The position numbers were made by a program, and so were the translations under genes. Positions 1 to 7,288 of a stretch of DNA of 25,677 nt are shown one piece after another (position 1 is the first letter of the stretch; each line of letters begins with the position of its first letter). Source of the stretch: JBCBAP01 sp038532435 (GTDB lineage Bacteria; Pseudomonadota; Alphaproteobacteria; Rhodobacterales; Rhodobacteraceae); the NCBI GenBank assembly GCA_038532435.1, contig JBCBAP010000052.1:1-25677 (forward strand), read 5' to 3'. The notes beneath the pieces are model-generated. The model made no database searches and was not told the DNA's origin. It saw nothing but the letters and a program-made list of their open reading frames with translations.

Positions 1-100
1 TGTGGACGTCCATGACGAAGCAGTCTATATCCTCAGCCCGGAGCAGGGCCGTGGCAAACGAGATGATCGTCGGATCGTTGGTGCGCAAAACCTCTTCCAT
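1..100 (-). CDS. DUF2007 family protein (3' end outside window)
   Basis: Only the first 33 codons are in the window, beginning at the ATG at 100 and reading leftward off the edge. The visible protein starts MEEVLRTNDPTIISFATALL and continues to FVMDVH. This matches the N-terminus of the small DUF2007 'putative signal transducing protein' family, which usually begins with a conserved E-x-L-R-T-N-D-P segment and is about 70-80 residues long. The biochemical role of the family is not established. It is divergent from the polyprenyl synthase gene, with 78 bp between the two starts, an arrangement I associate with Rhodobacterales. No strong Shine-Dalgarno is visible upstream of the ATG. The assignment rests on 33 residues only. 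Confidence 0.75.
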   Translation of the reverse strand, partial: MEEVLRTNDPTIISFATALLRAEDIDCFVMDVH

Positions 101-123
101 ACCGAATGCTTACCCAAGGGCGG

Positions 124-135
124 TCGACGCGTCGA
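124..135. promoter_or_regulatory. 12-bp perfect palindrome between divergent starts
   Basis: TCGACGCGTCGA is perfectly self-complementary and lies in the 78-bp gap between the divergent DUF2007 and polyprenyl synthase starts. It could be an operator, but CG-rich palindromes arise easily by chance in this base composition and no regulator is known for it. Confidence 0.2.
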
Positions 136-178
136 GACTTCGCTGACCGGCCCGGATGATTGAGACAGGATCCTCCGC

Positions 179-1162
179 GTGACCTCTCCAGTTGATCGCC
201 TTCAAGTGCTGCTGCAATCGAAGATGGAGGCGGTCAACGATCTGATCGCGACCCGAATGGCGAGCGAGAACGCACCCCGGATCCCGGAGGTGACGGCGCA
301 TCTGGTCGGTGCGGGCGGGAAGCGGATCCGGCCGCTCCTGACGCTCGCCGGCGCGGACATTTGCGGCTATGGCGGCGACAATGACGTGAAGCTCGCGGCG
401 ACCGTCGAGTTCATCCATACGGCGACCCTGCTGCATGACGATGTGGTCGACGAAAGCGAGCAGCGCCGGGGCCGTCCCACGGCCAACCTGCTCTGGGACA
501 ACCCCTCATCGGTTCTTGTGGGGGACTACCTGTTTGCCCGATCCTTCCAGCTCATGGTCGAGACCGGATCGCTCAGGGTACTCGACATCCTGTCCAACGC
601 GGCGGCGGTCATCGCGGAGGGGGAGGTGCTGCAGCTTTCCGTTGCCCGAAACCTTCAGGTCGACGAGGCGACCTATGTGAAGGTTATCCGCGGAAAGACA
701 GCGGCACTCTTCGCCGCCGCCTGCGAGGTGGGAGGCGTGATCGCCGATGCCCCGGCGGACCATATCACAGCGCTCGAAACCTACGGCGATGCGCTCGGCA
801 TCTCCTTCCAGATGGCGGACGACCTTCTGGACTATGGCGGCAACGCCGGGGATCTGGGCAAGAACACCGGTGACGACCTGCGTGAGGGCAAGATGACCAT
901 GCCGGTGATCATCGCCTATTCCCGCTCTGAACCCGAGGAGCGCGCGTTCTGGGAGCGTGTCATCGGCAAGGCGGACGTGCAGGAGGGCGATGTCGCCCAG
1001 GCCGTCGAGATCATGCGCCGCCATGACGCGCTGGAAGAGACCCGCACCCGCGCGCTTGCATGGTCCGCACAGGCGGTCGAGGCACTGGAGTTGCTGCCCG
1101 CAGGTGATATGCGCGACACCCTCGCGGATCTGGCAGATTTCGTCGTCGCCCGTATTCGGTGA
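179..1162 (+). CDS. ispB: Long-chain polyprenyl diphosphate synthase
   Basis: A trans-isoprenyl diphosphate synthase that condenses isopentenyl diphosphate units onto an allylic primer to make the C40-C50 ubiquinone side chain. Both catalytic Asp-rich motifs that bind Mg-diphosphate are present: DDVVD at residues 87-91 and DDLLD at 214-218. The conserved GGKRIRP segment (47-53) and the GKT (172-174) and GKNTGDD (227-233) stretches also fit. The length of 327 aa is normal. The start is GTG at 179 with AGGA about 8 nt upstream (167-170). The chain-length class (octa- or decaprenyl) cannot be read securely from sequence; Rhodobacterales normally make Q10. It is transcribed away from the DUF2007 gene and followed by two hairpins. 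Confidence 0.93.
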   Translation: MTSPVDRLQVLLQSKMEAVNDLIATRMASENAPRIPEVTAHLVGAGGKRIRPLLTLAGADICGYGGDNDVKLAATVEFIHTATLLHDDVVDESEQRRGRPTANLLWDNPSSVLVGDYLFARSFQLMVETGSLRVLDILSNAAAVIAEGEVLQLSVARNLQVDEATYVKVIRGKTAALFAAACEVGGVIADAPADHITALETYGDALGISFQMADDLLDYGGNAGDLGKNTGDDLREGKMTMPVIIAYSRSEPEERAFWERVIGKADVQEGDVAQAVEIMRRHDALEETRTRALAWSAQAVEALELLPAGDMRDTLADLADFVVARIR

Positions 1163-1181
1163 TCCGCAGCGACCGGTTCAA

Positions 1182-1199
1182 ATGTGCCGTCCGGCACAT
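1182..1199. repeat. Hairpin downstream of ispB
   Basis: ATGTGCCG and CGGCACAT form a perfect 8-bp stem around a TC dinucleotide, 20 nt after the ispB stop. No T-run follows, so it is a poor terminator by itself. The heptamers TGTGCCG/CGGCACA recur in the larger hairpin at 2042-2069, upstream of the next gene. Confidence 0.5.
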
Positions 1200-1242
1200 G
1201 TACTTCGCCGCATTCTAGCGTACCCTATCACCTGTAAGGCGA

Positions 1243-1269
1243 GCGGCGACCCCCCGCCGCGTGCTTTTT
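1243..1269 (+). terminator. Terminator-like hairpin with T5 tract upstream of the VPLPA gene
   Basis: GCGGCG (1243-1248) pairs with CGCCGC (1255-1260) around ACCCCC, followed after four bases by TTTTT (1265-1269). This is the only hairpin with a clean T-run in this gap. It may end the ispB transcript. Because it lies only 25 bp before the VPLPA gene's ATG, it could also act as an attenuator in that gene's leader. Confidence 0.5.
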
Positions 1270-1294
1270 GCGTAACAACGAGTTGGACAACCAC

Positions 1295-2011
1295 ATGCAA
1301 GTTTCGAAACTCCTCCTCACGCTGGCAGGTGCCCTCGCCGTATCGTTCAGCGCGAACGCGGCAACAACAACGACGATCACCATCGGCGACAATGACTGCT
1401 TCGGCACAAACGCAGCGGTCTGTACCGATGGCCTGCAACTCGACGACGTGAGCCTGACCGGCGACTTTGCGTTCTTCGACAACAGCACCGCGTTGGATCC
1501 GGCGAACATGGACCAGTATTTCAGCGGGCCTGATGGAAAGGCGGTTGGTGATCCGTTCGCGGTCACATTCGCCCTCGATCTGACAGGTGTGACGGTCACT
1601 TCTGCAAAAGTTGTGTTCAAAACCGCGGGCTTGGGCACTGTGTTTAGCTTCGGCGGCAGCGAGACCGGTGCGGAAGTAAGCGTCAACGGCACGTCCGTCG
1701 GGTTCATCTTCGACGATTACGATGACTTGAGCGATGTGACACCGGATTCGTTCGCCCGGATCAACACAAACGAGTTCACCGTCGATCCCGCAACGCTCAT
1801 CACCGGCAACAACGTCGTTCAGTTTGCACTCAGTGGCTTCGACCTTGGTGGAGGCCGGACGGTTGCGGACGACGATTATGCGGTCGACTTTGTCCAACTG
1901 ATCTTCGAGACGGAGCCGACAGTCGCGCCGGTCCCGCTCCCCGCATCGGCGACCCTTGCCCTCGCCGCGTTCGGTCTGCTTGCAGGGGTTCGACGCCTGA
2001 AACGCGCCTGA
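1295..2011 (+). CDS. VPLPA-CTERM sorting-domain surface protein
   Basis: An exported protein of unknown function, 238 aa from the ATG at 1295. I reject the upstream in-frame TTG at 1268 because the ATG gives a clean signal peptide (MQVSKLLLTLAGALAVSFSA, cleavage near residue 22). The mature part is rich in Asp, Thr, Gly and Val, has no catalytic motif I recognise and looks like a beta-sandwich. The C-terminus carries a sorting signal: VPLPAS at about 213-218, a hydrophobic helix, then basic RRLKRA. This is the VPLPA variant of the PEP-CTERM signal, cut and anchored by exosortase XrtD in alphaproteobacteria. Exosortase genes often sit elsewhere in the genome and none is here. A hairpin plus T-run lies directly upstream and another hairpin downstream. 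The Shine-Dalgarno is weak. Confidence 0.85.
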   Translation: MQVSKLLLTLAGALAVSFSANAATTTTITIGDNDCFGTNAAVCTDGLQLDDVSLTGDFAFFDNSTALDPANMDQYFSGPDGKAVGDPFAVTFALDLTGVTVTSAKVVFKTAGLGTVFSFGGSETGAEVSVNGTSVGFIFDDYDDLSDVTPDSFARINTNEFTVDPATLITGNNVVQFALSGFDLGGGRTVADDDYAVDFVQLIFETEPTVAPVPLPASATLALAAFGLLAGVRRLKRA

Positions 2012-2032
2012 TCCCAATCAGATCTCTTTGGA

Positions 2033-2093
2033 GAATTACTGCAACCGGCACATAAACTTGTGCCGGTTGTTACATTTAGAGGTGTAGTAATTC
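2033..2093. repeat. Nested inverted repeats: candidate three-way-junction RNA
   Basis: GAATTACT (2033-2040) pairs with AGTAATTC (2086-2093) and encloses an 11-bp perfect hairpin, CAACCGGCACA (2042-2052) with TGTGCCGGTTG (2059-2069), loop TAAACT. A small TACA/TGTA helix (2071-2074/2083-2086) is also possible inside. The element follows the VPLPA gene and precedes the tail-collar gene by about 50 bp. The inner hairpin may be the VPLPA gene's terminator, but it lacks a good T-run. A structured leader or an operator is equally possible. Confidence 0.55.
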
Positions 2094-2111
2094 TGTTAAC
2101 CTTTCTCCACG

Positions 2112-2125
2112 GCAGAGCTCTCTGC
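2112..2125. repeat. Short hairpin in the tail-collar gene leader
   Basis: GCAGAG and CTCTGC form a 6-bp stem around CT, ending about 10 nt before the GGAGG ribosome-binding site of the gene at 2145. It is small and could be chance. Confidence 0.25.
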
Positions 2126-2144
2126 TGCAACCCTGGAGGAAAAA

Positions 2145-2768
2145 ATGAAGAAATTTGCGTGCATAGCCGCAGCGTGCGCGGTGCTTACCGGCGCGACATC
2201 AACCCCCGCCGCCGCGCAGACAACTCCGTTCATAGGCCAGATCACCATGGTCGGCATGCCCTGGTGTCCCCGCGGATGGGCAACCACCAGCGGGCAGCTT
2301 CTGCCAATCTCCTCGAACGAGGCCCTGTTCTCCCTCATCGGTACGATCTATGGCGGAGACGGGCGGACGACATTCGGTCTTCCTGATCTGCGGGGTCGTT
2401 TCGCGATCCACAACGGCACCGGTCCGGGGCTGTCTCCGGTCTCCATTGGCCAGAAGTCGGGCCGTGAGACCGTCGCACTGACCCAGAACGAATTGCCCGC
2501 ACACACGCACACGGCAACCGGAACGGTTCAGGCGACCAGCAACACAGCGACCGCGATCAGCCCCGCTGGAGCGCTCAACGCACAGACCGCCACCGGACCG
2601 GCCTACGCGACCCTGCCCCCGGGTCAGCCGGCGGTTGCGATGGCCGCAGACAGCGTGGCCGTCACCGTCAATTCGGCCGGCACCGGCGCGGGTTTCAACA
2701 TCCGCAATCCCTATCAGGCGGTGACTTACTGCATCGCGCTTCAGGGCACCTTTCCGTCCCGGAACTGA
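2145..2768 (+). CDS. Secreted phage tail collar domain protein
   Basis: A 207-aa protein of the tail-collar/microcystin-dependent-protein type. A Sec signal peptide covers about residues 1-24 (cleavage near PAAA-Q). The collar domain covers about 29-85, with the hallmark segments PRGW, GQLLPIS, LFSLIGTIYGGDGRTTF and LPDLRGR. It is followed by LTQNELPAHTH (112-122), whose HTH resembles the His-x-His metal site of short tail fibres. The end, YCIALQGTFPSRN, is the usual family C-terminus, so the protein is complete. Cys41 and Cys196 could form a disulfide after export. The start is well set by GGAGG upstream of the ATG. No other phage gene is present, so this is a stand-alone exported protein. 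Its function is unknown; carbohydrate or surface binding is possible. Confidence 0.85.
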   Translation: MKKFACIAAACAVLTGATSTPAAAQTTPFIGQITMVGMPWCPRGWATTSGQLLPISSNEALFSLIGTIYGGDGRTTFGLPDLRGRFAIHNGTGPGLSPVSIGQKSGRETVALTQNELPAHTHTATGTVQATSNTATAISPAGALNAQTATGPAYATLPPGQPAVAMAADSVAVTVNSAGTGAGFNIRNPYQAVTYCIALQGTFPSRN

Positions 2769-2775
2769 ATGGAGC

Positions 2776-2802
2776 GCGCGCCGGGGATGCAGCCCGGCGC
2801 GC
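2776..2802. terminator. Bidirectional terminator between convergent genes
   Basis: GCGCGCCGGG (2776-2785) and CCCGGCGCGC (2793-2802) make a 10-bp all-GC stem with a 7-nt loop. It lies in the 37-bp gap between the convergent ends of the tail-collar gene and ispE. There is no T-run on either side, which is common in GC-rich alphaproteobacteria. Confidence 0.65.
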
Positions 2803-2805
2803 CGC

Positions 2806-3675
2806 TCATCGCCCGGACTTCGAGCCGCGGACAGGTGCCGCGGACACCCACCAGTCCGGGGCGGCCCGCCGCATCGCCTCAGCAGCGGCAAGAGCATGCC
2901 CCTCCCGTTGGAACAGCCCGAAACATGTCGCCCCGGATCCTGACATTCGGGCGAGTGCGCAGTCCTGCTGCCCCTCCAATGCCGCGAGCACCTCGCCAAT
3001 CGGTGGGCAGAGCGCCCGCGAGGGTCCCTCCAGATCGTTGCGCTGAGCGGCCAGACAGCCCACGAGCTCGGCAAAGTCCCGGATCCGCTCGGGCACCGCA
3101 CATGGCCCGCCATGCACCGTTTCAAGCGCTGCAAAGACCGGGCCGGTGGGCACCGGGCGGTTGGGATTGACGAGCACGATCCAAAATGGCGGGAGCTCCG
3201 GCAGGGGGGCGAGGACCTCCCCGATCCCCCGCATGCGCTGGGGCGTTGAGGCGAGGCAGACCGGCACGTCCGCCCCAAGGGCAGTCAGCTCCCCACGCTC
3301 GGGCAAGGGCAGGTCCCAGTGCCGCGCCAACAGCCGGATAGCCGCGGCGGCATCCGCCGAACCGCCCCCGATGCCGGAGGCGACCGGCAACGTCTTGGAC
3401 AGGTGCAGCGCCGCCCCGCGGGAGCGTGACAGCCGTTCAGCGGCGCGGAGCACCAGGTTGTCCGCATCCGCCGACAGATCCAGCGCATAGGGCCCGTCGA
3501 GCGTGAGAGACAGCGTTCCGGCCCGTTCCACGGTCAGCACGTCGCCGAGATCGGGAAACACGACCAGACTGTCGAGAAGGTGGTAGCCGTCGGGCCGCCG
3601 CCCGGTGACGTGGAGCGTCAGGTTGACCTTGGCACGGGCGATCTCGGTGTCGAGGGCGGGCTCAATCGCCCGCAT
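2806..3675 (-). CDS. ispE: 4-diphosphocytidyl-2-C-methyl-D-erythritol kinase
   Basis: Phosphorylates CDP-methylerythritol with ATP in the MEP (non-mevalonate) isoprenoid pathway. It is a GHMP-family kinase of 289 aa. The substrate-site stretch ARAKVNLTLHVTG has Lys16, the ATP loop is PVASGIGGGSADAA (97-110), Asp136 in LGADVPVC is the catalytic base, and the C-terminal GHMP glycine motif reads MSGSGATCFGLF. I chose the ATG at 3675; the frame stays open further upstream but that part is antisense-like and not conserved. The start overlaps the end of the upstream TPR gene by 14 bp, so the two are probably co-transcribed and coupled. The 3' end is convergent with the tail-collar gene. Confidence 0.93.
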   Translation of the reverse strand: MRAIEPALDTEIARAKVNLTLHVTGRRPDGYHLLDSLVVFPDLGDVLTVERAGTLSLTLDGPYALDLSADADNLVLRAAERLSRSRGAALHLSKTLPVASGIGGGSADAAAAIRLLARHWDLPLPERGELTALGADVPVCLASTPQRMRGIGEVLAPLPELPPFWIVLVNPNRPVPTGPVFAALETVHGGPCAVPERIRDFAELVGCLAAQRNDLEGPSRALCPPIGEVLAALEGQQDCALARMSGSGATCFGLFQREGHALAAAEAMRRAAPDWWVSAAPVRGSKSGR

Positions 3676-5365
3676 TCTGCGCCTCGAGCTGCTCGCCCGC
3701 GGCTTCCTCTGCCAGCACCACGTCGAGGCCCACGTCGAGCTTGCGCAGGATGCGGGTCTCATCCTTCGGCTCCGGCTCGAAGGACAGCGCGCGGCGCCAC
3801 TGGAACTCCGCCTCACGCTGGCGGCCCACGGCCCAGTACACATCGCCGAGGTGATCGTTGATGATCGGGTCGAGCGGCGTCAGCTCCACCGCCCGCTCCA
3901 TCGGGGAGATCGCATCCTCGAACCGGCCAAGCTGGTAGTAGACCCAGCCAAGACTGTCCGTGATGTAGCCATCCTGGGGCCGCTGCGCGACCGCCCGCTC
4001 GATCATGTCGAGCGCCTCGTCGAGCTTCAGACGCTTTTCGACCAGCGAATAGCCGAGATAGTTCAGCACCAGCGGCTGATCCGGGTTGAGATCGAGCGCC
4101 GCACGGAAATCGCTCTCCGCAAGGTCCCATGCGCCATCGCGTTCATGGGACACGGCCCGTGCATAGTGAAGCAGCCAGTGCTGCGGCATCGGTTCGCCCG
4201 CGACATCGAGCGCGGTGTCAAAGACTGCGATCGCCTCTGGATACCGCTCTTCCCGCCGCAGCGCCTCTCCCAACAGGTAGTGGGGGCGCAAGAGGTCCGG
4301 GTTCGTGCGCGTGACGCTCTTGAGCACTCCGATCGCCTCATCCACCCGGCCCGATGCGCTCAACGCATCCGCGCGGCCGATCTCCGCATCCACGAACTGG
4401 GGGGAGGAGCGCGGCACGCTTGCGTAGGTCTCCGTCGCGAGCTCGAACTGCCCCTGCCGCTCGAGGATCTCCGCGCTCAGGAGGAGTGCCTCAACGAAAT
4501 CAGAGTCGATGTAGGCCGCGAGGCGGGCGTAGATGAGCGCCACGTCCTGGCTGTCATCGCCGAGGATGCTCGCGAGATCGAACAGAACCTCCGCAACGCC
4601 GTCGCCGGGGGAGTTGAGCATATCGAAGGGCAGCGTCTCACCGGCCTTGAGCTGGTCGAGCATCCCCTCGAATTGCCGGTCGCCGAAGCCGGTCGCGAGT
4701 ACGGTTTCAAGGATGCCAATCGCGTCGTCGGTCCGGCCAAGCTGGGACAGGACCTGCACCCGCGCAAGGGTCGAGCCGCGGTTCAGGTTGACCGGCCCGT
4801 CCTCATCATCCTCCAGAAGCTCCGCCGCGCCGCGGAAGTCGCCCAGCTGCGCTTTCGCCAGACCGCCATGGTAACGGCCGAAGAGCTTCAGCGTCGGGTT
4901 CTGGTTGAGGGATGCGAACACTTCGAACGCTTCGTCCTCTTCCCCGGTGTTGAGCAGGATCCAGCCACGCACGAGGTCCGCAAGGAGCGGCGTCAGCCCG
5001 TTCGCGCCGGTCTCGATCCGGTCGAGCGCGGAGGTGAATTGCCCCTTCCGCATGTCGTCTGAAATGAGCACCAGAAGCGCAAACTGATTCTCCGGCTGAA
5101 AGCCGATCAGACGGCCCGCAATGGAGCTTCCCGCGGACACATCTCCTTTGGCGATGAGCGCCTGCATGGCGCGCAACAGCAGCGCTGGGTTGTTCTGATC
5201 ATAGCCGAGGGCGCGGGCGAAATAGCGCGCCGCCTCCGCATGGTTCTTTTGAATTTCTGCTTGTGTTGCAGCGAGATAGGCGCCGCTCAGGCTGCGCCCC
5301 TGGGCCGGTGCGCTCACCATCGCAGCGAGTGCGGCGCCCGCCAGCACCATCTTCATTCCGCGCAT
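3662..5365 (-). CDS. Exported tetratricopeptide-repeat protein
   Basis: A 567-aa protein with an N-terminal signal peptide (about 1-23, ending SAPAQG) followed almost entirely by TPR-type helical pairs. Repeats are clearest at the start (EAARYFARALGYDQNNPALL) and in the C-terminal third (LNPDQPLVLNYLGYSLVEKR, DSLGWVYYQLGRFEDAISPM, INDHLGDVYWAVGRQREAEF). TPRs are protein-interaction scaffolds; no enzymatic domain is visible. It probably works in the periplasm or at the envelope. The ATG at 5365 has a GGGGA-type ribosome-binding site, while the ATG at 5356 is too close to one. It lies between ETF-QO and ispE on the same strand, an order I associate with Rhodobacterales. Its specific partner is unknown. 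Confidence 0.85.
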   Translation of the reverse strand: MRGMKMVLAGAALAAMVSAPAQGRSLSGAYLAATQAEIQKNHAEAARYFARALGYDQNNPALLLRAMQALIAKGDVSAGSSIAGRLIGFQPENQFALLVLISDDMRKGQFTSALDRIETGANGLTPLLADLVRGWILLNTGEEDEAFEVFASLNQNPTLKLFGRYHGGLAKAQLGDFRGAAELLEDDEDGPVNLNRGSTLARVQVLSQLGRTDDAIGILETVLATGFGDRQFEGMLDQLKAGETLPFDMLNSPGDGVAEVLFDLASILGDDSQDVALIYARLAAYIDSDFVEALLLSAEILERQGQFELATETYASVPRSSPQFVDAEIGRADALSASGRVDEAIGVLKSVTRTNPDLLRPHYLLGEALRREERYPEAIAVFDTALDVAGEPMPQHWLLHYARAVSHERDGAWDLAESDFRAALDLNPDQPLVLNYLGYSLVEKRLKLDEALDMIERAVAQRPQDGYITDSLGWVYYQLGRFEDAISPMERAVELTPLDPIINDHLGDVYWAVGRQREAEFQWRRALSFEPEPKDETRILRKLDVGLDVVLAEEAAGEQLEAQNAGD

Positions 5366-5475
5366 CGCAATCCCCGTCCTTCGCCGTTTCCCTCACACAT
5401 CCTGCATGAGATTAGGGCGACCTATGGGCGGAGGCAATCGCATCACGGGGAATTGCTCCCCTCCTTCGATGCGAA

Positions 5476-5504
5476 AGGGACCGGACGATGCCCGTCCGGT
5501 CCCT
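5476..5504 (-). terminator. Terminator of the ETF-QO gene
   Basis: AGGGACCGGACG (5476-5487) and CGTCCGGTCCCT (5493-5504) form a perfect 12-bp stem with a 5-nt loop, 34 bp past the ETF-QO stop. On the minus strand the stem is followed by TTTCGC, a short U-tract. It suggests that the TPR-ispE pair starts from its own promoter within 5366-5475. Confidence 0.75.
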
Positions 5505-5538
5505 CGAAAGTTACGCCGACTGGTGCAGCGGACTGTCG

Positions 5539-7197
5539 TCACATGTTGGGATAGTTCGGACCGTCCCCGCCCTGGGGCACGGCCCAAGTGATGTTCTGGC
5601 TCGGGTCCTTGATATCGCAGGTCTTGCAGTGAACGCAGTTCTGCCCGTTGATCTGAAACCTCGGGTTGGACCCGTCTTCATCCCGCACAACCTCGTAGAC
5701 CCCGGCCGGGCAATAGCGCTGCGCGGGCTCCGAGTACTTGGGAAGGTTGATCATGATCGGCACATCCGGATCGGACAGCTTGAGGTGTGTCGGCTGATGC
5801 TCCTCATGGTTCGTGCCGGAGAACGAAACGTTCGTAAGCCGGTCAAAGCTGAGCTTGCCATCGGGCTTCGGATAGTCGATCGGCGCGTGGCGCCGGGCGG
5901 GGGTCGTCGCCTCCGCATCGGACTTGCCGTGCTTGAGCGTGCCGAAGATGTTGAAGCCCGTCAGGGTGTGCACCCACATGTCGATCCCGCCTCCGATGAG
6001 GGAGGCGACGAGACCGTACTTTGACCAGAGCGGCTTCACGTTGCGCACGGCCTTGAGGTCCTTGCCTACGGGACCGCCACGCAGCTCCGTCTCGTAAGTG
6101 TGCAGTTCGTCGGCGGAGCGGCCCGCCTGCAGCGCGTCATAGGCCGCCTCGGCCGCCGCCTTGCCCGAGAGCATGGCATTGTGGTTGCCCTTGATGCGCG
6201 GAACGTTCACGAGACCCGCGGAGCAGCCAAGCAGGGCACCGCCGGGGAACGTTACCTTGGGGATCGACTGGTAGCCGCCTTCGGAAATAGCGCGTGCTCC
6301 GTAGGCGACCCGTTTTCCGCCTTCGAGGACCGCTGCGATCTCCGGATGGTGCTTGAACCGCTGGAACTCCATGTAGGGATAGACGTGCGGGTTTTCGTAG
6401 TTGAGGTGCACGACGAAGCCGATGAAGACCTGATTGTTCTCCGCGTGGTACATGAAGGAGCCGCCCCCGGCGTTACCGCCCAGCGGCCAGCCCATCGTGT
6501 GGGTGACCTGGCCCAGCTTGTGGTTCTCGGGCTTGACCTCCCAGATCTCCTTCATGCCGAGGCCGTACTTCTGCGGCTCGGAGGCCGCGTCGAGCCCGTA
6601 CCGGGCAATCACCTGCTTGGACAGGCTGCCGCGCACGCCTTCGCTGAGGAAGACATACTTGCCGTGAAGCTCCATGCCCGGCTCGTAGGCGTCGGACGGT
6701 GTGCCGTCCGGGTTGAGGCCAAACTCGCCCGCAACCACGCCCTTGACCTCGCCATTTTCGCCGTACACGAGTTCAGAGCACGCCATGCCCGGGAAGATCT
6801 CGACGCCGAGCGCCTCCGCCTGCTCGGCCATCCACCGGCAGACATTGGCCATGGACACGATGTAGTTGCCGTGATTGTGCATCAGCGGCGGCATCGGCCA
6901 GGTCGGGATCGACATCTGTCCGCCCTCGCCCAGAACGATGAAACGGTCCTCGGTCACCTCCGTGGTGATGGGAGCGCCCTTCTCCTTCCAGTCGGGGATC
7001 AGCGCATCGAGGCCGGACGGGTCCAGGACGGCGCCGGAGAGGATGTGCGCGCCAACCTCGGAACCCTTCTCCAGCACCACGACGTTTACGTCATCGCCAC
7101 CCAGTTGCTTGAGCCGGATCGCGGCGCTCAGCCCCGCAGGCCCCGCACCGACGATGACGACGTCATACTCCATGCTCTCGCGTTCGATCGCAGACAT
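5539..7197 (-). CDS. etfQO: Electron transfer flavoprotein-ubiquinone oxidoreductase
   Basis: A membrane-associated FAD and 4Fe-4S enzyme that passes electrons from reduced ETF (fatty-acid, amino-acid and choline/dimethylglycine oxidation) to ubiquinone. It is 552 aa. The N-terminal Rossmann FAD motif is DVVIVGAGPAGLSAA (12-26). The C-terminal ferredoxin-like domain carries Cys496 (in CPAGVYEVV) and Cys521, Cys524 and Cys527 (NCVHCKTCDIKDP), the four cluster ligands. The start at 7197 (MSAIERE) has GGGAG upstream and leaves about 11 residues before the FAD strand; the upstream in-frame start at 7218 lacks this. A plausible promoter lies at 7260-7288. ETF alpha and beta subunits are not in the window. 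Confidence 0.95.
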   Translation of the reverse strand: MSAIERESMEYDVVIVGAGPAGLSAAIRLKQLGGDDVNVVVLEKGSEVGAHILSGAVLDPSGLDALIPDWKEKGAPITTEVTEDRFIVLGEGGQMSIPTWPMPPLMHNHGNYIVSMANVCRWMAEQAEALGVEIFPGMACSELVYGENGEVKGVVAGEFGLNPDGTPSDAYEPGMELHGKYVFLSEGVRGSLSKQVIARYGLDAASEPQKYGLGMKEIWEVKPENHKLGQVTHTMGWPLGGNAGGGSFMYHAENNQVFIGFVVHLNYENPHVYPYMEFQRFKHHPEIAAVLEGGKRVAYGARAISEGGYQSIPKVTFPGGALLGCSAGLVNVPRIKGNHNAMLSGKAAAEAAYDALQAGRSADELHTYETELRGGPVGKDLKAVRNVKPLWSKYGLVASLIGGGIDMWVHTLTGFNIFGTLKHGKSDAEATTPARRHAPIDYPKPDGKLSFDRLTNVSFSGTNHEEHQPTHLKLSDPDVPIMINLPKYSEPAQRYCPAGVYEVVRDEDGSNPRFQINGQNCVHCKTCDIKDPSQNITWAVPQGGDGPNYPNM

Positions 7198-7259
7198 TGA
7201 TTTCTCCCTCACCGGCATGCCCTCTGGCGATCCGGTCTCTATGCCATCCCTTTCTTTCG

Positions 7260-7288
7260 GAAATATTCTTTCGCTCCCAGGGGGTCAA
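7260..7288 (-). promoter_or_regulatory. Predicted sigma-70 promoter of the ETF-QO gene
   Basis: On the minus strand TTGACC (7288-7283) and TATTTC (7265-7260) are separated by exactly 17 bp, inside an AT-richer patch. A transcript would have a leader of about 55 nt. Inferred from consensus similarity only. Confidence 0.5.

Noticed and set aside
1172..1190. GGTTCAAAT, resembling a tRNA T-loop
   Set aside because: The flanking bases do not form a T-stem and no acceptor or anticodon arm is present nearby.
1192..1208. GGCAC followed by TTCGC, resembling a sigma-54 promoter, as sometimes found at PEP-CTERM genes
   Set aside because: The GG to GC spacing is 12 bp instead of the required 10, so the match fails.
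1268..1294. Upstream TTG start for the VPLPA-CTERM protein
   Set aside because: It would put polar residues before the signal peptide and overlap the T-run of the hairpin at 1243-1269; the ATG at 1295 gives a normal signal peptide.
2145..2768. Possible prophage or tailocin because of the tail-collar domain
   Set aside because: No other structural phage gene, integrase or attachment site is nearby, and the protein has its own Sec signal peptide.
3605..5062. A 485-codon plus-strand frame opposite the TPR gene
   Set aside because: Mirror frame of a strongly conserved TPR protein; Arg/Val/Glu/His-rich composition and no recognisable motif.
6100..7200. A 366-codon plus-strand frame opposite ETF-QO
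   Set aside because: Antisense shadow of a clear enzyme with intact FAD and iron-sulfur motifs.
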